Shown: positions 9,034 through 18,774, counted from the first letter of the stretch. The stretch: 64,000 nt of DNA from DAORDI01 sp035345895 (GCA_035345895.1 DAORDI010000001.1:1-64000); one strand, 5' to 3'. The notes: generated by a model from the sequence alone, not told the origin. Program-made: numbers and translations.

Positions 9034-10373
9034 ACAAGATCAGTATTCCTGACAACTGGGATGATCTTCTTTTTTATATTGGAAAAGTCATCAAATCGGA
9101 CAATACCTGGAGTATTGAAATTTTTGCGGAAGGGCTGAATCAGCTTCAAGACAGTATCCCTGCCGATTTTGCAAAACAGATCAAGCCTTACCGAAAGCAG
9201 CTGGAAAATTCCGATTACGGTTCTTATCTTTTTGAATTTGTGCAGAACTGGACAGGAGAAACAAAATCCTATTCTGAAAAAAAAGATGAATCCTGGAATA
9301 CATTCTTCAGAAACAAGCTCGTTCTTCTTCACAGAAAAATGCAGAAAGGAAATAAACTTCCGTTTTTATCCACTCCCTCCGTTGAACCTTTTTACACTGA
9401 TCCGGAAACTCTGATTTCAAAGCTGGAAGAATATGAGAAGGCAAAAGAAGAACCAGATATGGAAGATCTGATCGTTGCCTGCAGCAGAGTCTCTGAAAAA
9501 AAAGTTTCAGCCGGTCTGAAAGAGAGAATCAAAAAACTCAAAGGAAATTATTCTTCTGCTCTGGAGTATCTTTTTGGAATTCAGGACAGGATAAAAACGG
9601 ACAAGGAACTCCTTCCTCTCTGGACACAGATCGCAAGAACAAAAGATCCTGAAGGCGTATTCAAGGAATTTGAAAAAACTTCCGCAGCAGACTATCCCTC
9701 TGTTGTCCGTCCATTTCTTCCTCAGTTCAGCATCAGCTCAGGAGATTCCAAGAAAAAAGAACAGCCAAGAATATCATTAATAAACCATGATGGCTGGCTT
9801 CATGATTATGCAGCAAAGACTAAGGCCGTTCCAGAAGAATACCCTAAACTTTTTTATTATACATCTGCCGGTGCAGTCTACAATAAATCAGTCAACCTGG
9901 ATCCTATGCACCTGAGTCTGATTCCTCATTATCCGGATGCAATGCTTTCCCGTTATATTCCAAAGTTTACCTCGGGGAACGATGCAGACGACTGTGACTG
10001 GGTGGAATATGGGATACGTTTTATTGCAGAAAATAAAGTCCGCATTCATCATGCAGGCTGGATTCTTGTCGGAGCCTGTCTTCTGTTTGAGAAGAAGCAT
10101 ATCAGGGCCCTTGGCGCAGAATACATCAAGTTTGCGATAGAAGAAAATTTTCTGAAGAAGGAGTATCTTTCTGAGATCATCGGGCAGATGATCGCAGAGA
10201 AATATGGACCTGTTGTCCGTCTGATGGAGTACATTGACAGAAGGGGAAGCTCAAAAGAAGAAAAAAGTCTGCATCTCGAAATTCTGAAAAACTGCATTCA
10301 GTCTTCTAAAGGAAAGGAACTTCCGGTGAATTTCAAAAAGATCGAATCTGCATATGAAGAGCTTTCTGATTGA
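9030..10373 (+). CDS. Unknown protein, possible C-terminal half of a split DUF6493-like protein
   Basis: A 447-residue soluble protein whose ATG overlaps the previous stop by 4 bases, giving translational coupling. The C-terminal half contains a distinctive block (MHLSLIPHYPDAMLSRYIP) followed by helices. No catalytic motif is apparent. A role as partner of the preceding protein is inferred from the overlap and from their combined size. I cannot say whether the split is natural or due to an old frameshift that acquired a new start. Confidence 0.65.
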   Translation: MNKISIPDNWDDLLFYIGKVIKSDNTWSIEIFAEGLNQLQDSIPADFAKQIKPYRKQLENSDYGSYLFEFVQNWTGETKSYSEKKDESWNTFFRNKLVLLHRKMQKGNKLPFLSTPSVEPFYTDPETLISKLEEYEKAKEEPDMEDLIVACSRVSEKKVSAGLKERIKKLKGNYSSALEYLFGIQDRIKTDKELLPLWTQIARTKDPEGVFKEFEKTSAADYPSVVRPFLPQFSISSGDSKKKEQPRISLINHDGWLHDYAAKTKAVPEEYPKLFYYTSAGAVYNKSVNLDPMHLSLIPHYPDAMLSRYIPKFTSGNDADDCDWVEYGIRFIAENKVRIHHAGWILVGACLLFEKKHIRALGAEYIKFAIEENFLKKEYLSEIIGQMIAEKYGPVVRLMEYIDRRGSSKEEKSLHLEILKNCIQSSKGKELPVNFKKIESAYEELSD

Positions 10374-10479
10374 ATCTTATCATTATAAAACCTATTTTCT
10401 TCCCTGTCATTCTTTTGGACAGTGCAGCATTTAATTACAGCTTGACAGTTTCATCTGCTGAAAGCAGGATAGGGAAAAT

Positions 10480-12075
10480 ATGAAATTCTTCAATACAGCC
10501 GGACCAAATCAAGCAGATATTCATTACACGCTGAATCCTTTGTCCAGGTGGAATTTGGATGAAATTCTTGCTCTCATCGAAGCAAGAAAATACTTCATCC
10601 TTCATGCTCCCAGACAGACAGGGAAAACCAGCTGTATGCTATCTCTGATGAAGTATCTGAACAAGGAAGGCAGATACAGAGCACTGTATGTAAATGTTGA
10701 AGGAGCACAGGCAGCCAGAGAAGATGTTTTTAAAGCCGTGCAGGGAATTTTGAGCAGAACTGCAGACTGCGAAAAAAACTATTGGAATACAAACACATTA
10801 GAAATGGAACGGGAAGCTATTTTGAAGAAAGGGGAGATGGATGCCATTACAGGAGCATTTTCCCTATTATCAAAAAAATCAGACAAACCAGTTGTTCTGT
10901 TTATAGATGAGATAGATGCTCTGATCGGAGATACATTAATTTCTGTTCTCAGACAGATTCGTTCCGGGTATGCAGACAGACCGGAATCCTTTCCGCAGTC
11001 CATTGTTCTCTGCGGTGTGCGGGATGTCCGCGACTATCGAATTCATTCTTCCAGGACACAGGAAATCATTACAGGCGGGTCAGCGTTCAATATCAAAGCA
11101 GAATCCCTTTTACTAGGAAATTTTACAAAAGAAGAAATTGCATCACTCTACGCAGAGCACACAAAAGAAACGGGACAGACATTTGAGGACGGAATTCTGG
11201 ATCTGGCCTGGGACTATACCGGCGGACAGCCGTGGCTCGTCAATGCTCTGGCTTATGAAGCCTGCTTCAGAACCGCTGAATCCAAAGACAGGGCCAGACC
11301 CATTACTGTGGAAATGTTCAAAGATGCCAAAGAAAGTCTGATATTGAGAAGGGACACTCATTTAGATCAGCTCACAGACAAACTGAAAGAAGACCGAGTT
11401 CGGAGAATTATCGAACCAATGTTAAAAGGCGATGATTCTACATATCAGTTTAACGACGATGATGCACAGTATGTGATTGATCTGGGACTGATTACCAGAA
11501 AGCCGAACAAGGAACTGAATATATCCAATGAAATTTACCGGGAGATACTGCCGAGGGAACTGACCTCAGGATGGCAGTATGGATTGAACTATCAGAACAT
11601 ATGGTATGTTGATAAAGTTACAAATAAAATAGATTTTTATAAGCTGCTCAAAGCGTTTCAGGAATTTTTTCAGGAGAATTCAGAGATTTGGATTGACCGG
11701 TTTGCATATCGGGAAGCAGGACCGCAGCTTTTACTGCAGGCATTTCTGCAGCGCATCGTAAACGGAGGCGGTGTCATCAACCGTGAATACGGTCTCGGCA
11801 CAAGAAGAACAGACATTTATGTAAAATGGTATCCCGACGAGAAAAATCATTCTGTATCACAAAAAGCTGTCATTGAATGCAAGCTTCTTCATAAGACCCT
11901 AGAGAAAACTTTGCAGGAAGGCCTGGAACAGGTCTCGGCATACTCCGACAAGTGCAGTGCGGAAGAATCGCATCTTGTCATTTTTGACAGAACCAAAGAC
12001 AGACCCTGGGAAGAAAAACTTTTCATAAAGGAAATGGAATTTGAAGGCAGGAAAATTACTGTCTGGGGAATGTAG
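10480..12075 (+). CDS. AAA-like ATPase with C-terminal PD-(D/E)XK nuclease-like domain
   Basis: A 531-residue protein. The Walker A motif is APRQTGKT (residues 43-50) and Walker B is VVLFIDEID (D143, E144), as in AAA_35/AAA-ATPase-like proteins. A winged-helix-like middle (about 290-360) is followed by a C-terminal domain with GLGTRRTDIYVKW (D445) and AVIECKLL (E466, K468), the D...ExK pattern of PD-(D/E)XK nucleases. Proteins of this architecture are widespread in accessory DNA, and their function is mostly unknown; defence or mobile-element roles are suspected. It lies 106 bases after the helical pair and 112 bases before the SWIM gene, on the same strand. AGGG precedes the ATG. Confidence 0.8.
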   Translation: MKFFNTAGPNQADIHYTLNPLSRWNLDEILALIEARKYFILHAPRQTGKTSCMLSLMKYLNKEGRYRALYVNVEGAQAAREDVFKAVQGILSRTADCEKNYWNTNTLEMEREAILKKGEMDAITGAFSLLSKKSDKPVVLFIDEIDALIGDTLISVLRQIRSGYADRPESFPQSIVLCGVRDVRDYRIHSSRTQEIITGGSAFNIKAESLLLGNFTKEEIASLYAEHTKETGQTFEDGILDLAWDYTGGQPWLVNALAYEACFRTAESKDRARPITVEMFKDAKESLILRRDTHLDQLTDKLKEDRVRRIIEPMLKGDDSTYQFNDDDAQYVIDLGLITRKPNKELNISNEIYREILPRELTSGWQYGLNYQNIWYVDKVTNKIDFYKLLKAFQEFFQENSEIWIDRFAYREAGPQLLLQAFLQRIVNGGGVINREYGLGTRRTDIYVKWYPDEKNHSVSQKAVIECKLLHKTLEKTLQEGLEQVSAYSDKCSAEESHLVIFDRTKDRPWEEKLFIKEMEFEGRKITVWGM

Positions 12076-12187
12076 GAAAAACAAAGTCTGCTCAGTTCTG
12101 CTCCTTCAAGATGACAGAGGAAAAAAGCTGTTCCTAAGTGTGACTTGACAAAGGTTCATCAAAAAGAACAGAATACAAGGGAGAAAT

Positions 12188-13573
12188 ATGACACTTTCAA
12201 GCTACGAATACAATTACACAGATTCATCCGCTTTTATTGAAGAAAATTCAGAGAAGAAATTTCTCCTTTCTCACTGCACTGAAATCGAAGAGGATCAGAA
12301 GATTCCCTGTTTTTTTTATGGAAAATTTATAGATTCTTTCATTATCTCCAGATGTCTGAGTGTTCTGGCAAGAACAGTAAAATCACATTTTTCCATCCGA
12401 CCTGAGCAGAGAGCTGCAATGAGAGATCCGATTGTATCTGTAGGCAGCGGTGAAATACGGTTCGAGGGATTTTCCTCCTGTGCCGGTGTATACGCCAGAG
12501 TGGATGTTCGGAAGGATGCAGTGGACGGAGAATTTCTGGCTTCGGGATGCACCAATGTAGATTTTAATGATCCGATCATTCGGGCCTTCAATATGGTAAA
12601 CCGTTCAGAAACTATGATCTTAGGGGTAGGACACGATCATCTGAAAATTACTACTCCTGCAGGTTCTGTAACAGAAAAGAAAGTCAGTCTGCCCGACAAG
12701 TGGATACGGGGTCTCGGCAATGTTCAGTACTATCTTTCTCAGATGGAATCTGCATTTCAGATGACCAGGATTCAGGCTGTCGAGCTTTTCAAGGCACTTC
12801 CGGCAGGTGCAGTCAAATCTGACTATTTTCTCACAGAGAATACAAATGGATATTTTTTATCCCCAATCGAAAAACAAAACTCTGTCAGATTAGGAGGAGT
12901 TCACAGACTGAATCTGATCAGAACACTTCTGCCGTTCATTGAATCAGTCTCGGTTTACAGAGATCCGGAAGAACAGTGTTCGGCATTCAATCTTCATTTT
13001 AAAGATGTGAATATGCTGTTTGTATTTTCTGCAGGGATTTACAGAGGGTTTTCCGGTGAAGGAAAGAATCTGGAAAATCTGACAGAAGAAATCCCGGAAG
13101 AATGGATCATCGGAATCAGCAGCCTTTTCAGAACAAATGAAACATTCAATCCGAAAGAACTTGTTCTGGAAAACAGTCTCAGTCAGGAAATGATGATAAA
13201 CGCTCTGGCTTCACTTTATTCCATAGGTCTTCTGGGATTTGACTTGGACAGCAGAAAGCATTATTACAGAAGACTTCCTTTTAAACTCAGCCGTCTTCTT
13301 TCATTCAATCCTCGTCTTGTAAAAGCAAAAAAAGCAGCTGAAAGAGATGAGGTCAGAATACTGAACCGGACAGAACATCTGATCGAGGCAGAAGTCAAAG
13401 GTTCAGGCGACGTTGTGCACAGGGTGCTGATTCAGAACAATAAGCCGAGATGCACCTGCAAATGGTATACTGACCATGAAACGTCAAGAGGGCTGTGCAG
13501 GCATATCCTTTCTGTCAGGATGCACTTGAGTCAGCAGTCTGATTCTTATACTGCATCGGAGTCATCCCTGTAA
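12188..13573 (+). CDS. SWIM zinc-finger protein
   Basis: A 461-residue protein with a C-terminal SWIM finger, CxCx(n)CxH: Cys422, Cys424, Cys437 and His439 in CTCKW...GLCRHIL. SWIM domains bind zinc and are thought to mediate DNA or protein contacts. In bacteria they often lie with DUF6493/DUF5691-type and AAA ATPase genes. The rest of the protein is unrecognised. The start has GGGAGAA in front. Its last 59 bases overlap the 3' end of the convergent AraC-type gene, so both carboxyl termini share the same DNA. Confidence 0.8.
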   Translation: MTLSSYEYNYTDSSAFIEENSEKKFLLSHCTEIEEDQKIPCFFYGKFIDSFIISRCLSVLARTVKSHFSIRPEQRAAMRDPIVSVGSGEIRFEGFSSCAGVYARVDVRKDAVDGEFLASGCTNVDFNDPIIRAFNMVNRSETMILGVGHDHLKITTPAGSVTEKKVSLPDKWIRGLGNVQYYLSQMESAFQMTRIQAVELFKALPAGAVKSDYFLTENTNGYFLSPIEKQNSVRLGGVHRLNLIRTLLPFIESVSVYRDPEEQCSAFNLHFKDVNMLFVFSAGIYRGFSGEGKNLENLTEEIPEEWIIGISSLFRTNETFNPKELVLENSLSQEMMINALASLYSIGLLGFDLDSRKHYYRRLPFKLSRLLSFNPRLVKAKKAAERDEVRILNRTEHLIEAEVKGSGDVVHRVLIQNNKPRCTCKWYTDHETSRGLCRHILSVRMHLSQQSDSYTASESSL

Positions 13574-15134
13574 TTTTCTTAAATGCAGAATTGAATGCAG
13601 ATTTGGACTGAAAACCTACATCAAGGCCGATGTTCAGCACATTCCTGTTTTTGTCCTGTCTGAGAAGAATCATTGCTTCCTTGATTCTGTATTCCTGAAT
13701 CAGTCTGTGAAAACTCGTTTCCATCACTTCACTCAGAAATTCTGAAAACTGGTGGGGTGTCAGCCGAAGCATTGCAGCCAGATCCCCGGATCTTAAATCT
13801 TCATCCAGAAATATTTTTTCAGTCTCCATTAAATTCTTCAGCTGACCGGCAATCTTTTCTCTGTTCAAGCCTCTGATATGAGACTTTTCATATTTGGTTC
13901 TCGACTTGATTTTAATCAGTTCTGTTTCGAGTATGTCTGCCTTTTCCTGATTGAGAATATTCTCAAGTTCAATTGACTTCACTCTTTTAAACATTGCAAT
14001 GTTCAGGATGGAAAAATCCAGAGGAACATAGAACACAAAAGAATATACTATAATTATATTATATGGGAGATAGTGAAGATGATAGAGAATGTTCAGAATT
14101 CCGAGAACAGTAAATACCATCCATCCGTAAAGAAACCATTCAGCAGAACTGCTGTCATTTTTTACGGAAATCAGCCCGGCCGCGAGGATCAGCAAGACCC
14201 CTGCACCGGAGGCAGCTGAAAAGCCCCAGACAAAGATATCAGACGGCACAGGAAATATCCAGATAGCAGAGAAGGCAAGGAGAACAAAGGAAATGAGCTG
14301 CAAAAGTCTGTCCAGATATGGAATATTCTCCTGAGTAAAAAGGAATTTTCTGGAAAACTGAGCCGCACCGAAACCGGAAAGACCCAGAAAAAGAAATTCA
14401 ATATTCTGAAAATCCTTCAAGACAGCAAAGATTCTGTTTCCCTGTCCGAAGCTCAGGAAAACACTTGCGGCCATCGACAAAATATAAAGTATATAGTAAT
14501 AGTTGACTGAATCTCCTGCATAAAAGATCTGAAAGATATTATATAGAATAATGATAAGCACAAAACCTCCGAAAAGCCAGAGAAGGTTTGAGGTCAGCTT
14601 GATCTGCGCAATCAGTTCCTCCTGCTCCACCAGACTGACCGGAATTTTTACGCTTTGATGAGATTCGATCCTGATATAGACACTTTTCTTTTCATTGGGA
14701 GAGAAACTGATTTTTATTACAGGGAGAATCAGCTCATGAATCCAGTGCTGATCCTTCAGCTGCATTTCCGCCTGAACGAGACTCCAGCTCTCTTCCTGAT
14801 TCTGGCAGATTCGGATTTTTTCAGGATTGTTCCAGAAAAAGAGGATATACTTTTCAATGGACTGAGCGTCCTGATTTTCCAGATTCCAGCGAAGCCACAG
14901 AGATTTTTTTTCTCCGGGATACACGATGGATTCTTTTATATTTTTCTGCCAGAGCCCTTCCGATGATTCAACCGCTTTCCTGCAGTCGGAAAATTCCTGC
15001 TCAGATATTTCCGCATATTTTGCAATATCCGTTTCCTGCAGGGCAGGCGAGGTCTGAATAAAACTGTCCGAATAGACTGAAATGAAAGGAAAATACAAAA
15101 GCATAAAAATTATCACTTGCATAGATTTCATCAT
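13515..15134 (-). CDS. 7TMR-DISM membrane receptor with C-terminal AraC DNA-binding domain
   Basis: A membrane-tethered regulator. A signal peptide and an extracytoplasmic beta-rich domain (about residues 20-180) resemble 7TMR-DISM extracellular domain 2. Seven hydrophobic segments follow, then a short coiled coil and an AraC-type helix-turn-helix pair near the C-terminus (SGDLAAMLRLTPHQFSEFLS, then VLNIGLDVGFQSKSAFNSAF and KKITGMTPMQYK). I place the start at ATG 15134, because the 36 residues upstream are unconserved in character and lack a signal. It is divergent from sbtA with 123 bases between, so it may control the bicarbonate/porin operon; this is inference from position. Its last 59 bases overlap the SWIM gene in convergent orientation. 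Confidence 0.82.
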   Translation of the reverse strand: MMKSMQVIIFMLLYFPFISVYSDSFIQTSPALQETDIAKYAEISEQEFSDCRKAVESSEGLWQKNIKESIVYPGEKKSLWLRWNLENQDAQSIEKYILFFWNNPEKIRICQNQEESWSLVQAEMQLKDQHWIHELILPVIKISFSPNEKKSVYIRIESHQSVKIPVSLVEQEELIAQIKLTSNLLWLFGGFVLIIILYNIFQIFYAGDSVNYYYILYILSMAASVFLSFGQGNRIFAVLKDFQNIEFLFLGLSGFGAAQFSRKFLFTQENIPYLDRLLQLISFVLLAFSAIWIFPVPSDIFVWGFSAASGAGVLLILAAGLISVKNDSSSAEWFLYGWMVFTVLGILNILYHLHYLPYNIIIVYSFVFYVPLDFSILNIAMFKRVKSIELENILNQEKADILETELIKIKSRTKYEKSHIRGLNREKIAGQLKNLMETEKIFLDEDLRSGDLAAMLRLTPHQFSEFLSEVMETSFHRLIQEYRIKEAMILLRQDKNRNVLNIGLDVGFQSKSAFNSAFKKITGMTPMQYKNQTADSSAS

Positions 15135-15257
15135 TGGTCTGAATTCCAGAATTTCAAAAAGTCCTGAAAATCCCACCAAAAAAACGTTCCGGTTTGTAAG
15201 ACAGGACGATTTCGGTTCAGGTCTGTGCAAGAATAGAACCAAGTTCAGGAGGCCAAA

Positions 15258-16232
15258 ATGGACTTTAAATCAATATTCGAAAATTTTCTGAATCCGCCTG
15301 TAATGTTTTTCTTTTTAGGACTGCTTGCCATGTTCTTAAAGTCAAATCTTACAATTCCGGATCAGCTTTCAAAATTCTTCTCAATGTATCTGCTTTTTTC
15401 CATCGGGTTTAAGGGCGGTCACGAACTGTACAGCACTCAATTTTCGATGGAACACGTCTGGACTCTATTTGCCTGCACAGCAATGGCAGTCGTCGTTCCT
15501 CTCTATTCCTATTTTCTTTTCAGAACAAAGCTGGATGTTCATAACTCTGCCGCCCTTGCAGGATCATTCGGATCTGTCTCAGCTGTCACATTCGTAACTG
15601 CAGGGTCATTTCTTCATAACAAAGGATTGGAATACGGAGGATTTATTGTTGCAGGACTTGCACTGATGGAATCTCCTGCCATCATCATTGCTGTCATCCT
15701 TGACAGAGTCAGCAGAAGAAAGGATTCCGTGCATAAGGAAACATTTTCCTGGAGAGAACTGATTCATGAAGCATTTTTGGGAGATTCAGTATTCCTTCTG
15801 ATGGGCGCACTGGTCGTCGGATACGTCACTGGTGAAGCTGGCTGGAAAGCAGAAAAACCCTTTACCGAGGAACTTTTCAAAGGATTTCTGTCCTTCTTTC
15901 TTCTGGATATGGGACTTTCTGCTGCAAAACGGTTCAAAGAACTGAAATCAGTAGGTTTTTTCCTGGTCTTCATCAGTTTTTTCCTGGTCTTTATCAACGC
16001 GACTTTAGGAATTATACTGACCAAGCTGGTTCATATGCCTGTAGGAGACGCGCTTATGTTTACAGTGCTCTGTGCTTCCGCATCCTATATTGCAGTTCCA
16101 GCAGCAATGAAAATGTCCATACCCCAGGCAAATCCAAGCATCTATCTTTCAGTGGCTCTTTCGATGGTTTTTCCTTTCAACATTATTGTAGGAATTCCAA
16201 TTTACTACTACATCATTTCAAATCTGGCATAA
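15258..16232 (+). CDS. sbtA: Sodium-dependent bicarbonate transporter SbtA
   Basis: A 324-residue inner-membrane permease with about ten helices. Family hallmarks include FKGGHEL, AGSFGSVSAVTFVTA, and SASYIAVPAAMKMSIPQANP near the C-terminus followed by FPFNIIVGIPIY. SbtA imports bicarbonate with sodium, and outside cyanobacteria it probably feeds carboxylation reactions. AGGAGG stands 5-10 bases before the ATG. An sbtB-like gene follows after 10 bases, as is usual for this system. Confidence 0.92.
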   Translation: MDFKSIFENFLNPPVMFFFLGLLAMFLKSNLTIPDQLSKFFSMYLLFSIGFKGGHELYSTQFSMEHVWTLFACTAMAVVVPLYSYFLFRTKLDVHNSAALAGSFGSVSAVTFVTAGSFLHNKGLEYGGFIVAGLALMESPAIIIAVILDRVSRRKDSVHKETFSWRELIHEAFLGDSVFLLMGALVVGYVTGEAGWKAEKPFTEELFKGFLSFFLLDMGLSAAKRFKELKSVGFFLVFISFFLVFINATLGIILTKLVHMPVGDALMFTVLCASASYIAVPAAMKMSIPQANPSIYLSVALSMVFPFNIIVGIPIYYYIISNLA

Positions 16233-16242
16233 GGATAATATT

Positions 16243-16542
16243 ATGATTAAAGCATTCAGAGTGGAACTTATTGTCGCGAATGTAGTCCTGCAGAAAACGC
16301 TTGAAATAATGGACAGTATCGGTCTTAATTATACTGTATTCAAGGATATTGCGGGAAGGGGAGAACGAGGCTCCAAAAGTGCGGAAAATGTGCTGACTGT
16401 TCTTTCCTGTACATATATTTTGTCTGTGTGTTCTCAGGAAAAGGCAGCCAGACTGACAGATTCTGTATCGGAACTTCTGGAGATTTACGGGGGAACATAC
16501 TTTATCACGGAAACAATGGCCTGGGATAAAACTGGTCTGTAA
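16243..16542 (+). CDS. sbtB: SbtB-like PII signalling protein
   Basis: A 99-residue PII-fold protein with the short T-loop region GRGERGSK near residue 45 typical of SbtB rather than GlnB. SbtB binds adenyl nucleotides and gates SbtA. It follows sbtA by 10 bases, so the two are co-transcribed. It ends with an ETMAWDKTGL tail. Nucleotide preference cannot be read from the sequence. Confidence 0.88.
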   Translation: MIKAFRVELIVANVVLQKTLEIMDSIGLNYTVFKDIAGRGERGSKSAENVLTVLSCTYILSVCSQEKAARLTDSVSELLEIYGGTYFITETMAWDKTGL

Positions 16543-16609
16543 AAAATATACTTCTCCGGCTGCTCATTTTCCAGAGCGGACGGAGGAACGTTAAAAATAG
16601 GAGATTAGA

Positions 16610-18571
16610 ATGAAGATATTTATCACTGTTATTTCAATATTTTTCACTTTGTCAGGAACCTTATATTCTCAGGGAGACAGCAGTGAGGAAAATGAAAAAA
16701 ATGCCAGAGCAGTAAAAGAAATTGAAGAGTCTTTGAAGAAAAATCAGGAAGAACTGGAAGCGCTGAAAAAAAGACTTAGACAGACAGATTCATCCAGCTC
16801 AGTAAAATCCGGCACCGAAGACAGTTATGTATCTCCGCTGAAGACGGGAGGACTGACACCGGATTACAACCGCTCCATGTTCATTGATGCAGATCAGTCA
16901 AAGTTCTTCAATAAAAATCAGAAGCCCTGGCTGAACGACTGGATACGTGCAGGAGCCTATATCAGGACCCGATATGAAGACAGATTTAATTTAGGTTTCG
17001 ACAAGCAGGCAAAGGGATATATTTCCAGAGCACTTCAGACAACTCAGCTGTTTATGATCATTGACCCAAGTCCCTATTTCAGTATGAAGATTAATCTTCA
17101 GGATGCCAGGGTCTTCGGAGGGTCGACACCTGCAAGCGTCGGCGATGTGCGAGCAAATACTTTTGCAGGATCAGGAAACACATTGACTGCAGGAAATTCT
17201 TATACTGTCCCCAGTCAGACAACTGTCCGAGAGGCCTGGTTTATGATGAAGAACCTTCCTCTCGATGTAAAAATTCAGATTGGACGTCAGATACCCGCCT
17301 ACGGGGACCAGAGAATGCTGGGAGGAGCAAACTGGACAATCAACGGTCTTTCCTATGACGGGGCAAGACTGATGATAGATAAAGAATATTTTAATTTCCA
17401 TATATTAGGATACAAACTGACAGGAAATCAGTCAGGAACAAACAATGTGCTTTCTGCAAACGCGCCTATTTTCAGTTCAACAGTGGATCCTGCCACAGGG
17501 AAACAGCTGGCACTCAATCAGGGTCAGCCAAACCAGTATATTTTCGGAACATACAATACAGTGAAAATGAAAAACTGGTTTCACCTGGATCTGTATTCAT
17601 TGGGTCTTCTGACTGCGAGAACTCCCTATTATCCGACAACTGCAACTTCACTGGCCTCAGTCAATGCAAATCTGGGGAATTATCTGTACCAAAGTCCCTG
17701 GACAAAACAGAAGAATAATCTGATTACCACCGGATTCAGACTGACAAACAGAACAGCCGCGAATGCGCTTGCGCAGGACAGCCCCTGGAAAGGATGGGAC
17801 TGGACTTTTGAATCAGCCTGGCAGACTGGACTCACTGGAACCAGGGTTGTGAGCAATTCAGCAGTCAACGCTGCAGCAAATCAGTTTCTTTCAGCAAACG
17901 GACTTCCCGCTGGAACATTTACAAACCAGAACCAGAAATATGCAGGTGCAATGTATGTTGCTCAGACAGGATATACCTTTTTTGAAAGGACACGCATCGG
18001 TCTGCAGTATATCTATGCAACCGGTGATAACCGGTCAGGCGACGGAACAAACGGAACCTTTCAGACACTGCCCGGTCCGAGAATGGGAACTGCTCCTTGG
18101 AACAATATGGCAGGAACGTCAGAAAACATAGATATGAAAAACCTGAAAAGCACTCAAATCAGCATTTCACATAAAACAGAGAAATGGGGAACATTTCACG
18201 CATCTTACTTCTGGAATATAAAAACCCAGACAAACGATGCCTGGTATGCTGTAAATGGTGCTGCAAATGCAGGAGCAACCACGGATTATTCATCCAAAGC
18301 AGTCACAGGAAACAGAGGAAGAAACATCTACAATGAATTGGATTTAACCTGGATGTACGGATTTCATGATTATGTATCTCTCTGGATAGGAGGAGGGGTG
18401 CTGACTGCAGGAAATGCTGTTAAAGGGCAGAAAAATGCAGTTGTCACTTATGATCCGACAGTCTCCGGAAATATAAACGGATATAATATAAATACATCAG
18501 TTGCGAGGGGTGCAAGCGGAGCGGCATCGCAGGGGTACTTCATGTTCTTCCAGTTCAATGCATTATTCTGA
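16610..18571 (+). CDS. Outer-membrane porin, alginate-export (AlgE-like) family
   Basis: A 653-residue protein. A signal peptide (about residues 1-20) is followed by a coiled coil (about 25-60, rich in E/K) and then a long alternating, Gly/Asn/Tyr-rich region typical of a beta-barrel. That region contains WIRAGAYIRTRYEDRFNLGF and IQIGRQIPAYGDQRMLGG, which match alginate-export family proteins, and it ends in the aromatic residue of FMFFQFNALF. Lying 67 bases after sbtB on the same strand, it probably lets the substrate, perhaps bicarbonate, cross the outer membrane. TAGGAGA precedes the ATG. The terminator at 18592-18635 closes the operon. Confidence 0.82.
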   Translation: MKIFITVISIFFTLSGTLYSQGDSSEENEKNARAVKEIEESLKKNQEELEALKKRLRQTDSSSSVKSGTEDSYVSPLKTGGLTPDYNRSMFIDADQSKFFNKNQKPWLNDWIRAGAYIRTRYEDRFNLGFDKQAKGYISRALQTTQLFMIIDPSPYFSMKINLQDARVFGGSTPASVGDVRANTFAGSGNTLTAGNSYTVPSQTTVREAWFMMKNLPLDVKIQIGRQIPAYGDQRMLGGANWTINGLSYDGARLMIDKEYFNFHILGYKLTGNQSGTNNVLSANAPIFSSTVDPATGKQLALNQGQPNQYIFGTYNTVKMKNWFHLDLYSLGLLTARTPYYPTTATSLASVNANLGNYLYQSPWTKQKNNLITTGFRLTNRTAANALAQDSPWKGWDWTFESAWQTGLTGTRVVSNSAVNAAANQFLSANGLPAGTFTNQNQKYAGAMYVAQTGYTFFERTRIGLQYIYATGDNRSGDGTNGTFQTLPGPRMGTAPWNNMAGTSENIDMKNLKSTQISISHKTEKWGTFHASYFWNIKTQTNDAWYAVNGAANAGATTDYSSKAVTGNRGRNIYNELDLTWMYGFHDYVSLWIGGGVLTAGNAVKGQKNAVVTYDPTVSGNINGYNINTSVARGASGAASQGYFMFFQFNALF

Positions 18572-18591
18572 AGAGATGCAGACATAAGCTG

Positions 18592-18635
18592 AAGTATTCA
18601 TCCACAGCAATTACGGTTTTGGATGAATACTTTTT
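18592..18635 (+). terminator. Rho-independent terminator of the sbtA-sbtB-porin operon
   Basis: A perfect 12-bp stem, AAGTATTCATCC (18592-18603) paired with GGATGAATACTT (18621-18632), ends in a run of five T. It begins 20 bases after the porin stop. Confidence 0.8.
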
Positions 18636-18774
18636 CCAGATTCATGATCAATCCGTAAAAATTTCCGTAAACAGTTTTATCTTTTAATGAAACATTGATA
18701 AATGCTGAGTGTTCATACGGTACTTCCAGTACTGCCTTGTATAGCAGATACTGATTCAAAAGAGCAGGCATAAA

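Noticed and set aside
15955..15996. Two near-identical 21-bp units inside sbtA (FFLVFIS, FFLVFIN)
   Set aside because: The helix has the usual length for SbtA by comparison from memory, so this is probably chance codon similarity and not a duplication.
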